A stretch of DNA of 64,000 nt from Cryobacterium sp. (lineage in GTDB: Bacteria; Actinomycetota; Actinomycetes; Actinomycetales; Microbacteriaceae). The stretch lies in NCBI RefSeq assembly GCF_025463825.1, contig NZ_JAODBG010000119.1, positions 1-64,000 on the forward strand, written 5' to 3'. The notes below the pieces were generated by a model. The model was given only the letters and a program-made list of their open reading frames with translations, was not told where the DNA came from and did no database searches. The translations under genes were made by a program, and so were the position numbers. Shown piece after piece: positions 1-9,350 of this stretch (positions are counted from its first letter, which is position 1; each line of letters begins with the position of its first letter).

Positions 1-826
1 AGGCCTTCGTGTACAGCTCGAGCAGCTGCGCGTTGTCGTAGAGCATCCGCTCGTAGTGCGGGTCGCTCCAGTCCCGGTTCACCGCATACCGGAAGAACCC
101 GCCCTCGACCGGGTCGCGCAACGGTGATGCACCCATCCGCTTGAGGGTGCGGAGGGCCAGGTCGCGGGAGTCGTCCCGGTCCAGCAGCAGGGCCAGCGCG
201 GGTGAGGCGGGGAATTTCGGGGCTCCGCCGAAGCCGCCGTAGACCGGGTCTTCGGCGGCCGCGAGGGTGGCGACGATCGCGGCAAGCTGGGCCTGGTCGG
301 GCAGCCGGCGCTCCGCCGGGTCCGGGGCCGGTTGCGCCAGCGCCTCGGCCAGTCCGGCCGCACTCTGCTCCACCTCGTTGCGGCGGCTGGTCCAGGCATC
401 CGTCACCGCGTCGAGCACCTCACGGAACGCCGGATGACCCGGCATCGGCACCGGCGGGGAGTAGGTGCCGGCGTAGAACGGCCGGCCGGCCGGGGTGACG
501 AAGACGTTCAGCGGCCAGCCGAGGTTCTGGGTGAACGCGCCGGCGGCGGTGAGGTAGCTGGCGTCGACGTCCGGATGCTCCTCCCGGTCCACCTTGATGC
601 TCACGAAGTGCTCGTTCAGGTACGCGGCTACGCCCGAGTCGCTGAAGCTCTCGCGTGCCATCACGTGGCACCAGTGGCAGGTGGCGTACCCGATCGACAC
701 GAGAACGGGCACATCGCGCTCGCGCGCCTCGGCGAACGCGGCCTCGCCCCACGGGTGCCAGTCGACCGGGTTCTCGGCGTGGGAACGCAGGTAGGGGCTG
801 ATGGCATCGGCGAGGCGATTCGTCAT
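1..826 (-). CDS. DUF255 thioredoxin-domain protein (YyaL/SPATA20-like), partial
   Basis: This gene is missing from the ORF track because it runs off the left edge; the N-terminal ~275 residues are present and the C-terminal part is cut off. Reading the minus strand from ATG at 826 gives [13 protein letters not shown], then a thioredoxin-like segment with the family signature [10 protein letters not shown] (CxxC). This is the conserved DUF255 arrangement of YyaL/spermatogenesis-associated-20 proteins, which in full length (about 600-700 aa) add an alpha/alpha toroid related to sugar epimerases. The biochemical role of the family is unsettled; redox or carbohydrate-related roles have been suggested. 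No signal peptide is visible, so it is probably cytoplasmic. Family assignment is strong, function is not. Confidence 0.88.
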   Translation of the reverse strand, partial: MTNRLADAISPYLRSHAENPVDWHPWGEAAFAEARERDVPVLVSIGYATCHWCHVMARESFSDSGVAAYLNEHFVSIKVDREEHPDVDASYLTAAGAFTQNLGWPLNVFVTPAGRPFYAGTYSPPVPMPGHPAFREVLDAVTDAWTSRRNEVEQSAAGLAEALAQPAPDPAERRLPDQAQLAAIVATLAAAEDPVYGGFGGAPKFPASPALALLLDRDDSRDLALRTLKRMGASPLRDPVEGGFFRYAVNRDWSDPHYERMLYDNAQLLELYTKA

Positions 827-1049
827 GCATCCATTGTGCCGCGACACCTTCCATCTCGCCCCGTCGTTGCGCGAACGCTCAGCCGCAGGTTGCCGGGACG
901 GGCGATGGAGAGTCTTGCCGTGCCCGGGAGTGGCTGTGAGACTTGATAGTCAACCGCGGCGCGCTCGCCAGGATGCGCCGCCCGCGCACCATCCGCAGCC
1001 GGAGGCACCGTGACCCACGACGACGTGACAGCATGAGCGAGAACCGCCC

Positions 1050-1745
1050 GTGACCGAACGCACGATGACCCCGGCCGAAGCGGCGGCGCTGCTCGAGGTG
1101 CCCGTCGACGCCGAACTCGAGCAGGTCGAACGTGCCTTCCGCTATCAGGCCCAGCGGTCGCATCCGGACCGGCTGGCCTCGGCGTCGCCCGCGGAGCTGG
1201 CCGCGGCGGCCGCCCGGTTCGACCGGTTCACCCTGGCGCGTTCGGTGCTGCGGGCGGCCGACGACGAGCGCCGCCACTCCCCCGGCATCGGCGCCCCCGG
1301 GCCGGAGCGCGGGCCGGTGGGCGGCCCGACCGCGCCCGGCTCATCCGCGCGGACGGGCCGCAGGTTCGCGGAGGAGTCCTGGGGGGGCCCGGTGTGGGCG
1401 GCCGACGAGCCCTACCAGCCGGTGGTCCCGGCGGGGCCGTGGTTGTTCTGGGTGTGGCTGGGGCTGTACGTCGTTGCGGCCGTGATCGCCTTCATCGGCG
1501 GCCCGCTGCCGTACTCCGGGCTGGACCTCTGGCTGCGGCTGCTGCCGCTCGGGCTCGCCGCCGGGGCGTACGCCCGCACCGGCCGGCAGGGGTTTCTCGC
1601 CGTGGTCGTGGCGCTGGGCGGCGCGACCGCCGCGCTCACCATTGCGTTCGCGTCGTTCGGACCGCTCGTGTCGATGATCCTGCTCGCGGCGCCGGTGCTC
1701 GGCCTGGTGGCGTTGGGCCGGTACCGTCGGCTCATCCGGCCCTGA
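1050..1745 (+). CDS. J-domain protein with C-terminal membrane segments
   Basis: The N-terminal ~70 residues resemble a J domain: an amphipathic helix, then SHPDR carrying the HPD tripeptide that stimulates Hsp70 ATPase, then a second helix. A Gly/Pro-rich linker follows. Residues ~125-228 hold about four hydrophobic segments, so the J domain is presumably tethered to the cytoplasmic face of the membrane. At 231 aa it lacks the zinc-finger and substrate-binding domains of DnaJ, so it would be a class C co-chaperone-like protein recruiting DnaK to the membrane (inference). The start is GTG at 1050; an in-frame ATG five codons later is an alternative. Upstream 827-1049 holds no other gene I can support. 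Confidence 0.75.
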   Translation: MTERTMTPAEAAALLEVPVDAELEQVERAFRYQAQRSHPDRLASASPAELAAAAARFDRFTLARSVLRAADDERRHSPGIGAPGPERGPVGGPTAPGSSARTGRRFAEESWGGPVWAADEPYQPVVPAGPWLFWVWLGLYVVAAVIAFIGGPLPYSGLDLWLRLLPLGLAAGAYARTGRQGFLAVVVALGGATAALTIAFASFGPLVSMILLAAPVLGLVALGRYRRLIRP

Positions 1746-1746
1746 C

Positions 1747-2415
1747 TCAGGCCGGGGCGTGCTCGAGCAGCAGCTGCCGGCGGCGCTGCACGCGGGTCCA
1801 GATCACGAACCCGGTGAGCGTGAACGCACCGTAGAAGAGATACAGCACCGCAGAGGCGTAGTAGCCGGCGCTGATCAGCAGCGGCACCCCGACGATGTCC
1901 ACCGCCACCCAGATCAGCCAGAACTCCGTCCAGCCGCGGGCCATGCCGTAGGTGGCCAACAGCGACCCGGTGAAGATCCAGGCGTCGGCCCAGACCGGTT
2001 CGAACGAACCCAGGGCGCGGAAGATCGGGGTGAGGATGAGGGTTCCGGCGATCAGGCCCACGCCCAGGCCGATGCGCGCCCGGCTGCCGGCCCAGTGCGG
2101 GGCGACGGCGACGTGCCCGGCCCCGCGGCTGCGCGACCACTGCACCCAGCCGTAGAGCGACACGACGATGAACATGACCTGCCGGCCGGCCTGGCCGAGC
2201 AGGTTCACCGGGTTGGGGGTGCCGAAGACGGCACCGAGGAACACCGTGAAGAGCAGGGCGTTGCCGATGATGCCGACGGGCCAGGCCCAGAGCTTGCGGC
2301 GCATTCCGCCGACGGCGCTGGCGATGCCGAAGACGTTGCCGATGATCTCCCGCCAGAGGATCGTTTGGCTGCCGACCTGCAGTTGGGCGTCGAACAGCCA
2401 GTCGATCAGGGACAT
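1747..2415 (-). CDS. pnuC: Nicotinamide riboside/mononucleotide transporter PnuC
   Basis: A 222-aa polytopic protein of the PnuC family, which takes up nicotinamide riboside-type NAD precursors by facilitated diffusion coupled to internal phosphorylation. It has about seven hydrophobic segments and the family-type C-terminal block WTEFWLIWVAVDIVGVPL, preceded by FTGSLLATYGMARGW. I place the start at MSLIDWLF (2415), because the ORF-track start adds a basic decapeptide (MRPIRRKKHP) that PnuC proteins normally lack; both remain possible. It is convergent with the J-domain gene, the stop codons being one base apart. No riboswitch-like upstream region is obvious in the ~80 bp to the next gene. 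Confidence 0.87.
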   Translation of the reverse strand: MSLIDWLFDAQLQVGSQTILWREIIGNVFGIASAVGGMRRKLWAWPVGIIGNALLFTVFLGAVFGTPNPVNLLGQAGRQVMFIVVSLYGWVQWSRSRGAGHVAVAPHWAGSRARIGLGVGLIAGTLILTPIFRALGSFEPVWADAWIFTGSLLATYGMARGWTEFWLIWVAVDIVGVPLLISAGYYASAVLYLFYGAFTLTGFVIWTRVQRRRQLLLEHAPA

Positions 2416-2494
2416 CGGGTGCTTCTTTCTGCGGATGGGTCGCATCCGGTACGTCCCAATGTAAGGCGTGGGGGCGCGGGACTATTCCGCGCGG

Positions 2495-3076
2495 CTACCA
2501 GACGATGGCGGCGGAGTCCGCGGACAGGTTGGCCGGCAGGCTCGCGCGCACCAGCGGCAGTCCGCGGCGGATGGCCTGGTCGATCCGTTCGCTGAGCTCA
2601 GCGTTGGTCACCCGGTAGTTGGTGAAATCGGAGTCCTTGGCGTACACGCCCAGAGGAAGGGTCAGGGCCTGGAAGAAGCTGAACAGCGGCCGGAACTGGT
2701 GCTCGAGGATCAGTGCGTGCCGGTCGCTGCCGCCGGTCGCGGCCAGCAGCACCGGCTTGTCGACCAGGGAGTATTGCTCGACGAAGTCGAAGACGTGCTT
2801 GAACAGGCCGGTGAACGAGGCCCGGTACACCGGGGACGCCACGATGAGGAGGTCGGCGCCCTCGATGCGCTGCAGGTCGGCTTCGGCCGCCGCGGAGAGC
2901 TCGTCGCGGCGCAGCGCGCCGGAGAACTCGCGGCCCACCTGGCTGAGTTCGATCAGGTGCACGTCGATCGAGAGTTCCCGTTCGAGCGCGGCGAGGATCT
3001 CCCGCACCAGGGCGGTCGTTTTCGACGGCGCGTGCAGGCTGCCGGAGACGGCGACGACATTCAGGGTGTACGACAT
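2495..3076 (-). CDS. NADPH-dependent FMN reductase (MsuE/SsuE-like flavodoxin fold)
   Basis: A 193-aa single-domain flavoprotein. The N-terminal VVAVSGSLHAPSKTTALV is the phosphate-binding loop of NADPH-dependent FMN reductases, and the central PVYRASFTGLFKHVFDF is the conserved SPxYxxS(F/Y)xGxLK(N/H)-type block. Members reduce FMN for two-component monooxygenases, often for sulfonate or sulfone use (MsuE/SsuE), but no partner monooxygenase lies in this window, so the substrate pathway is unknown. A TAGCGT hexamer (minus strand, 3088-3083) lies six bases before the ATG, which suggests a leaderless transcript. Confidence 0.85.
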   Translation of the reverse strand: MSYTLNVVAVSGSLHAPSKTTALVREILAALERELSIDVHLIELSQVGREFSGALRRDELSAAAEADLQRIEGADLLIVASPVYRASFTGLFKHVFDFVEQYSLVDKPVLLAATGGSDRHALILEHQFRPLFSFFQALTLPLGVYAKDSDFTNYRVTNAELSERIDQAIRRGLPLVRASLPANLSADSAAIVW

Positions 3077-3141
3077 GCTTCGACGCTAGGGCCGCCTGCC
3101 GGATGCCGCCACTCGCGCCGACACACGGCGTAAGACGGCGG

Positions 3142-3984
<843 letters not shown>

Positions 3985-4053
3985 CTAGGGACTGGGCCCG
4001 AGCGGCGCACGTCAGGTGTGCCCACAGCGTAATCGGCGCACCTGTTGCCGATG

Positions 4054-4106
4054 CGGACAACTGTTGCCGGCGCACCGGGTGCAAATGTCCGCTGAGGCAA
4101 CAGTTG
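4054..4106. repeat. Intergenic GTTGCC/GGCAAC palindrome
   Basis: In the gap between the aldo/keto reductase and hrpA, CAACTGTTGCC (4058-4068) is perfectly inverted as GGCAACAGTTG (4096-4106), and GCGGACA (4054-4060) is inverted as TGTCCGC (4086-4092), so two alternative hairpins can form. Similar GTTGCC-type inverted repeats occur at 37034-37154 and 43228-43353. It lies upstream of the chosen hrpA start. Function is unknown. Confidence 0.6.
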
Positions 4107-4159
4107 CGACCCGGGCCCGTCGTCGGGGGCGTGCCTGGAGGCAATACGATGGAGGGCTA

Positions 4160-7100
4160 ATGATTCCCGTCCAGATCACCTTCCCGCCCGAGTTGCCGAT
4201 CAGCCAGCGCCGCGACGACATCGCGCGCGCCATCCGCGACAACCAGGTCGTTATCGTCGCCGGGTCCACCGGATCGGGCAAGACCACCCAGCTGCCCAAG
4301 ATCTGCCTGGAGCTCGGCCGGGAGTCGATCGGTCACACCCAGCCGCGCCGGCTCGCCGCGCGCACCATCGCCGAGCGCATCGCCGAGGAACTCGGCCAGG
4401 AGGTCGGCGAACTCGTCGGCTACCAGGTGCGCTTCACCGACCGCGTCGGCGCGAATACCCGCATCAAGCTGATGACCGACGGCATCCTGCTCAACGAGAT
4501 CCACCGCGACCGGATGCTGCGCAAGTACGACACCATCATCATCGACGAGGCGCACGAGCGCAGCCTCAACATCGACTTCCTGCTCGGCTACCTGCAGCAG
4601 CTGCTGCCCCAGCGCCCCGAGCTCAAGCTGATCATCACCTCCGCCACCATCGACCCGGCCAGCTTCGCCAAGCATTTCGCGGCCGCCGACGGCACCCCGG
4701 CGCCCATCATCGAGGTGTCCGGCCGCACCTATCCGGTCGAGATCCGTTACCGGCCGCTCGTGGCCGAGGCCGCGATCGACGACGAGGACGAGATCACGGA
4801 TGCCGCGCCCAGCGTGGACCGCGACTACATCGAGGGCATCTCCGCCGCGCTCGACGAGCTCGAGCAGGAGTCCAACGGGGACGTGCTGGTGTTCCTCTCC
4901 GGTGAGACCGAGATCCGCGACGCCGCCGACGCGCTGCAGGGCAAGTTCGCCGGCGGTGGCCGCACCAGCCCCACCGAGGTGCTGCCGCTCTACGGCCGGC
5001 TCTCCTCCGCCGACCAGCACAAGGTGTTCCAGCCCTCCACCGTCGCCGGGGTGCGGCGTCGCATCGTGCTGGCCACCAACGTGGCCGAGACCAGCCTCAC
5101 CGTGCCTGGCATCCGCTACGTCATCGACGCCGGCACCGCCCGGATCAGTCGTTACAGCGTGCGCTCCAAGGTGCAGCGACTGCCGATCGAGGCCATCGCG
5201 CAGGCCTCCGCCAACCAGCGCTCCGGCCGGAGCGGCCGCACCAGCGACGGCATCGCCATCCGCCTGTACAGCGAAGAGGACTTCACCCGCCGGCCGGAGT
5301 ACACCGAGCCGGAGATCCTGCGCACCAACCTGGCCGCGGTGATCCTGCAGATGATCTCGCTGGGCCTGGGCGACATCGCGCAGTTCCCGTTCCTCACCCC
5401 GCCGGACTCCCGCAACATCAAGGACGGCCTCGACCTGCTCACCGAGCTCGGCGCGGTCAAGGCCGTCGTGGCGCCCACCGGTACCCCCAGCGAAGACCCG
5501 AGCCAGGCCGGCGGTCGCTCCGGTCGCAATGGCGGCCGTAACGGCGGGCGCGGGCGTGGCGGCGGGCGGATGGCCGTCACGGCCGGCACCCACAGCCTCA
5601 CCCGGGTGGGCCAACAGCTGGCCCAGCTGCCCATCGACCCGAGGTTCGGCCGCATGGTGATCGAGTCCAAGGCGCAGGGCACCAGCCGCGAGGTGATGGC
5701 CATCGTCGCCGGCCTCACCATCCAGGACGTGCGCGAGCGCCCGCTCGAGCGCCGTGGGTCCGCCGACGAGAAGCACGCCCGGTTCGCCGACCCCACCAGC
5801 GATTTCCTCTCGCTGCTCAACCTCTGGAACTACCTCGAGACCCAGCAGAAGGAGCTCGGCTCCAGCGCGTTCCGGCGACTGTGCAAGAACGAGTACCTCA
5901 ACTACCTGCGGGTGCGCGAGTGGCAGGACGTCTACAAGCAGCTCCGCCAGCTGGCCAAGCCGCTTGGCCTGCACATCGGCGACCCGGCCGTGAACCCCGA
6001 CGGCATCCACCGGTCGATGCTCTCGGGCCTGCTCTCCCACATCGGCCTGAAGGATGTGGCCAAGAAGGACTACGTCGGCGCCCGGCAGCAGCGGTTTGTG
6101 CTCTTCCCCGGTTCCGCGCTGGCCAAGAAGCAGCCCAATGCCGTGATGAGCGCCGAACTGGTCGAGACCAGCCGCCTGTTCGCCCGGATGAACGCCGTCG
6201 TCGACCCGGCCTGGGCCGAGCAGCTGGCCGGCGACCTGTGCAAGCGCAGCTACTCCGAGCCGCACTGGGAGAAGAAGCAGGGCGCCGTGGTCGCCTACGA
6301 ACGGGTCACCCTCTACGGGGTGCCGATCGTGCCGCGCCGCCGGGTGCAGTTCTCCCGGGTGGACCCGGCCTACGCGCGCGAGCTGTTCATCCGGCACGCC
6401 CTCGTCGACGGCGAGTGGGACCTCGACCGGGTCGACCAGCGGGTGACCGCGTTCGACCGCGCCAACACGGCGCTCCGCAAGGAACTCGCCGAGCTCGAGG
6501 AACGCACCCGGCGCCGCGACATCCTCTTCGACGACGAGGCCGTCTTCGAGTTCTACCACCGCCGCATCCCGGCCGAGGTGCACAGCACCCGCACCTTCGA
6601 GACCTGGTGGCGGGTCGCCCGCGCCCAGACACCCGACCTGCTCACCATGACCGCGGATGCTCTCGTGCCCGAGGACGCGCCGGAGATCGACGAGTCGCTG
6701 TTCCCGCCGGTCTGGCAGCAGCGCGACCAGCGGTTCGCGCTGGGCTACCGGTTCGAGCTCGGCGAGGAGGACGACGGCGTCACGGTGCAGGTGCCCCTCG
6801 CCCTGCTCGCCCGGGTCTCCCCCACCGGCTTCGACTGGCAGGTGCCGGGCCTTCGCGCCGACCTGGTCACGTCCCTGATCAAGTCCCTACCCAAGGCCAT
6901 CCGGCGAAACGTCGTGCCCGCCGCCGACTGGGCGGTGCGCCTGCTCGCCGAGCTGCCGCCCGCCCCCGGTGTTGAAGGGGGTTCGCTGGTTGAGCCCGTC
7001 GAAACCTCGCGACATGCCTCAAATAGCGCCCCCTCGCTGGTCGAGCTTGTCGAGACCCCGCGAGTCGCCTCGAACCGCACCCACAGCCACGGCGACACAT

Positions 7101-8209
7101 CCGACCCGTCCTTCGCCGAGACCCTCGCCGCCCTCATCCAGCGCCTCACCTACGTGCCCGTCACCGTGCGCGACTTCGACCTCTCCCGGGTGCCCGCGCA
7201 CCTGCGGATGACCTTCCGGGTCGTCGACGAGCGCGGCCGGGCCGTGGCCTCCGGCAAGGACCTGGCCGAGCTGCAGCGCCGGCTGGGCACCAAGGTGCGC
7301 GAGAGCGTCGCCAAGGCCTCCGCCGCCACTCCGAAGAACGCCATCGAGCGCGGCGGCCTCACCACCTGGGACTTCGTCGAGCTGCCCCGCTTCATCGACA
7401 CCAAGCAGGGTGACAACACCATCCGCGGCTACCCCACCCTGATCGACGACGGCACGTCGGTGAGCATCCGCATGATGAGCACCGCCGAGGAGCAGGCCCG
7501 CACCCTGCCGGGCGGAGTACGCCGGTTGCTGCTGTTGGCGACCGCATCACCGGTGGCGTACGTGCAGCAGCACCTCACGGGCGGCGAGAAGCTCTCGCTG
7601 GCCACGAGCCCGTACCGGTCGACCCAGGCCCTGTTCGACGATTGCCTCGCGGCGGCCGTGGACGACGTGCTCTACCGGGTGCGCCCGGACGGTCTGGTGT
7701 TCATGAAGGCCGAGTTCGACAGCATCCGGGACCGGGTCTCCGGGGTGGTGATGGACTCCATGTTCGAGACCGTCGGCCTCGTCGCGCGCATCCTCACGGC
7801 CTCCCGCGCCGCGGACAAGGCGCTCAAGGGTTCCACGAGCATGGCCCTGCTCGCCGCGTTGACGGATGCCCGTGAGCAGCTGAACGGGCTGGTCTTCCCC
7901 GGTTTCGTCAGCGCCACCGGGCTGGCCCAGCTGCGGCACGTGCCGCGCTACCTGGGCGGCATCAGCGCGCGCATCGAGAAGCTTCTCGACAACCCCAACC
8001 GGGACCGGGTCTGGATGAACGAAGTGCAGTCGGCCACGGCGAAATTCACCGACGCTGGCGGGCGCATCCCGCTGCCGGCGGATGCCGCGCCCCACCTCGT
8101 GCGCGCGCGATGGATGATCGAGGAGCTGCGCATCAGCCTTTTCGCCCAGGAGCTGCGAGCGGCGGAAAGTGTCTCCCTGCAGCGCATCCAGAAGGTGCTC
8201 GCCTCCTGA
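4160..8209 (+). CDS. hrpA: ATP-dependent DEAH RNA helicase HrpA
   Basis: A 1349-aa DEAH-box helicase, the usual size for bacterial HrpA, which in E. coli acts on RNA and helps resolve stalled ribosomes. Motifs in order: Walker A GSTGSGKTT (35-43), IIIDEAHERS, LIITSATI, VLATNVAETSLTVPG, QRSGRSGR, then winged-helix/ratchet and long HrpA-specific C-terminal regions. I choose ATG 4160 because ggaggg (4151) precedes it and the protein then begins as the family does; the ORF-track start would read through an intergenic palindrome. Two oddities: a Gly/Arg-rich insert (about residues 450-470) between LTELGAV and LTRVGQQLA, and a coding pair of 41-bp repeats near residues 942-971. Function is well supported. 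Confidence 0.95.
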   Translation: MIPVQITFPPELPISQRRDDIARAIRDNQVVIVAGSTGSGKTTQLPKICLELGRESIGHTQPRRLAARTIAERIAEELGQEVGELVGYQVRFTDRVGANTRIKLMTDGILLNEIHRDRMLRKYDTIIIDEAHERSLNIDFLLGYLQQLLPQRPELKLIITSATIDPASFAKHFAAADGTPAPIIEVSGRTYPVEIRYRPLVAEAAIDDEDEITDAAPSVDRDYIEGISAALDELEQESNGDVLVFLSGETEIRDAADALQGKFAGGGRTSPTEVLPLYGRLSSADQHKVFQPSTVAGVRRRIVLATNVAETSLTVPGIRYVIDAGTARISRYSVRSKVQRLPIEAIAQASANQRSGRSGRTSDGIAIRLYSEEDFTRRPEYTEPEILRTNLAAVILQMISLGLGDIAQFPFLTPPDSRNIKDGLDLLTELGAVKAVVAPTGTPSEDPSQAGGRSGRNGGRNGGRGRGGGRMAVTAGTHSLTRVGQQLAQLPIDPRFGRMVIESKAQGTSREVMAIVAGLTIQDVRERPLERRGSADEKHARFADPTSDFLSLLNLWNYLETQQKELGSSAFRRLCKNEYLNYLRVREWQDVYKQLRQLAKPLGLHIGDPAVNPDGIHRSMLSGLLSHIGLKDVAKKDYVGARQQRFVLFPGSALAKKQPNAVMSAELVETSRLFARMNAVVDPAWAEQLAGDLCKRSYSEPHWEKKQGAVVAYERVTLYGVPIVPRRRVQFSRVDPAYARELFIRHALVDGEWDLDRVDQRVTAFDRANTALRKELAELEERTRRRDILFDDEAVFEFYHRRIPAEVHSTRTFETWWRVARAQTPDLLTMTADALVPEDAPEIDESLFPPVWQQRDQRFALGYRFELGEEDDGVTVQVPLALLARVSPTGFDWQVPGLRADLVTSLIKSLPKAIRRNVVPAADWAVRLLAELPPAPGVEGGSLVEPVETSRHASNSAPSLVELVETPRVASNRTHSHGDTSDPSFAETLAALIQRLTYVPVTVRDFDLSRVPAHLRMTFRVVDERGRAVASGKDLAELQRRLGTKVRESVAKASAATPKNAIERGGLTTWDFVELPRFIDTKQGDNTIRGYPTLIDDGTSVSIRMMSTAEEQARTLPGGVRRLLLLATASPVAYVQQHLTGGEKLSLATSPYRSTQALFDDCLAAAVDDVLYRVRPDGLVFMKAEFDSIRDRVSGVVMDSMFETVGLVARILTASRAADKALKGSTSMALLAALTDAREQLNGLVFPGFVSATGLAQLRHVPRYLGGISARIEKLLDNPNRDRVWMNEVQSATAKFTDAGGRIPLPADAAPHLVRARWMIEELRISLFAQELRAAESVSLQRIQKVLAS
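6983..7074 (+). repeat. Two REP-like 41-bp repeats inside hrpA
   Basis: Two imperfect direct copies, 6983-7023 and 7034-7074, start 51 bp apart, both beginning TCGCTGGT(T/C)GAGC and continuing GTCGA(A/G)ACC. They are translated in frame as SLVEPVETSR and SLVELVETPR between two conserved HrpA blocks. From memory, strings of the type GGTTGAGCTTGTCGAAACC are abundant extragenic repeats in Microbacteriaceae and other actinobacteria; that link is recollection, not a search. Confidence 0.7.
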
Positions 8210-8233
8210 CCCCACTGTCCCGCGAGCCGTGAC

Positions 8234-8266
8234 CTGAGCCCCAAAACGCGCGTTTTAGGTGCTCAG
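8234..8266. terminator. Bidirectional hairpin between hrpA and marR
   Basis: CTGAGC (8234-8239) pairs with GCTCAG (8261-8266) around the perfect 14-bp palindrome AAAACGCGCGTTTT (8243-8256). It lies between the stops of the convergent hrpA and marR genes and overlaps the marR stop codon, which fits a shared terminator. Confidence 0.6.
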
Positions 8267-8731
8267 CTCACAGTTCGCGGGGTCGTCGGCGTGCGTGAGG
8301 GCGCGGGCCACCTCGTTCAGGGACTCTACCTGGGCGGGGGTGAGCCGGTCGAAGACCAGGCGGCGCACCTGCGCGACGTGGCCGGGCGCCGCGGCGACGA
8401 GCTTGGCCATGCCCGCGTCGGTGAGGGTCGCCAGCACCGCCCGGCGGTCATCCGGCGCCATCCGCCGCGTGGCATATCCGGCTGCCTCCAGCCGGGCCAC
8501 GATGCGGGACAGCCGGGATTGTGACGTGTTGGAGGATGCGGCCAACTCCGTCATCCGCATGCAGTGATCCTCCCGCTCCGAGAGCATCACGAGCACCATG
8601 TAGCCCGCCATGGTCAGGTCCGAGTCCCGCTGCAACTGCGAATCGAGTGCCGCCGGCAAGAGGAAGAGGACTCCCGCGAGGGCCTTCCACGCGGCCAGCT
8701 CGTCGGCGCTCAGCCACTCCGGTTCGTCCAT
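8255..8731 (-). CDS. MarR-family transcriptional regulator
   Basis: A 158-aa winged-helix regulator. The recognition region MTELAASSNTSQSRLSRIVARLEAAGYATRRMAPDDRR (quoted in part: LEAAGYATRRMAPDDRR) is the MarR helix-turn-helix plus wing, with dimerisation helices on both sides. MarR proteins usually repress a divergent gene and release on binding phenolics, quinones or oxidants. The divergent neighbour is a DoxX-family protein, a pairing seen for quinone-responsive regulators (family knowledge). TAGGGT lies six bases before the ATG (leaderless-type start). The 128-bp intergenic region holds repeats that are candidate operators. Confidence 0.88.
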   Translation of the reverse strand: MDEPEWLSADELAAWKALAGVLFLLPAALDSQLQRDSDLTMAGYMVLVMLSEREDHCMRMTELAASSNTSQSRLSRIVARLEAAGYATRRMAPDDRRAVLATLTDAGMAKLVAAAPGHVAQVRRLVFDRLTPAQVESLNEVARALTHADDPANCELST

Positions 8732-8749
8732 GTTTCCACCCTACCGAGA

Positions 8750-8803
8750 TTTATTTGACGAGGAAAGTAGTTCACGCTAGTTTATTTGAAGCGGCAACTA
8801 CTT
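8750..8803. promoter_or_regulatory. Candidate MarR operator region between marR and doxX
   Basis: The divergent intergenic region contains two direct copies of TTTATTTGA (8750-8758 and 8781-8789, 31 bp apart) and an 8-bp perfect inverted repeat AAGTAGTT (8765-8772) / AACTACTT (8796-8803). It is AT-rich in a GC-rich neighbourhood and lies directly upstream of the marR -10 hexamer (8743-8738), so it could repress both genes. A possible doxX -10 is TATCAT at 8814-8819. Confidence 0.55.
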
Positions 8804-8859
8804 CCGCTGCAAATATCATCGCGTTCGGCGTCGGGCCGACATCAGCTCCGGAGTCCCCC

Positions 8860-9234
8860 ATGAACATCGCCATCTGGATCATCACCGGCCTGCTCGCCCT
8901 CGCCTTCATCGGCGCCGGCCTGATGAAGGTCGCCCAGCCCCGCGCGAAGCTCGCCGCGAACGGCATGGCCTGGACCAACGACTACTCGGATGCCGGCGTG
9001 AAGCTCGTCGGCCTCGCCGAACTGCTCGGCGGCATCGGCCTGGTCCTGCCCGCGCTCACCGGGATCGCCCCGGTCCTGGTACCCATCGCGGCCGCCGCCC
9101 TCACCGTGATCATGATCGGCGCCGTCGTCTGGCACCTCCGCGCCAACGACGCCAAGGGCGCCCTGCCCAGCGCGGTGCTCGGCATCCTGTCGCTTGTCGT
9201 GGCCGTCACCCGCTTCGGCCCCTGGGCGTTCTAA
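8860..9234 (+). CDS. DoxX-family small membrane protein
   Basis: A 124-aa protein with four hydrophobic helices. MNIAIWIITGLLALAFIGAGLMKV is the typical DoxX N-terminus with the Gly-x-x-Lys motif after helix 1, and helices 2-4 follow with LAELLGGIGLVLPA. The ORF-track frame opens at 8521 inside the antisense marR gene, so I use ATG 8860, where the family begins. DoxX-like proteins are linked to quinone, thiol or oxidative-stress responses, which fits the divergent MarR regulator; the specific reaction is unknown. Confidence 0.82.
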   Translation: MNIAIWIITGLLALAFIGAGLMKVAQPRAKLAANGMAWTNDYSDAGVKLVGLAELLGGIGLVLPALTGIAPVLVPIAAAALTVIMIGAVVWHLRANDAKGALPSAVLGILSLVVAVTRFGPWAF

Positions 9235-9254
9235 TCGGCAACGGCACCGGCAAA

Positions 9255-9320
9255 TAAGGAAATAGCGACGGAATACGGACCGAATCGCACCTAACGTCCT
9301 TGTCAGCGACCTTTATCCTT
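9255..9320. repeat. 66-bp dispersed element, copy 1
   Basis: A 66-bp sequence with ends TAAGGAAATAGCG and ACCTTTATCCTT, partly inverted with respect to each other, and a core AACGTCCTT. It aligns without gaps to 32474-32539, and at the same length to 49801-49866. It lies between the convergent doxX and ABC-ATPase genes, so a terminator role is plausible. Confidence 0.6.
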
Positions 9321-9350
9321 GCCAGAGGGCTGGGGCGCCTGTCGCGCTTG

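Noticed and set aside
4157-6583. 808-aa ORF on the minus strand within hrpA
   Set aside because: It is antisense to a motif-complete HrpA; its Gly/Val/Leu/Asp composition is the usual GC-rich shadow.
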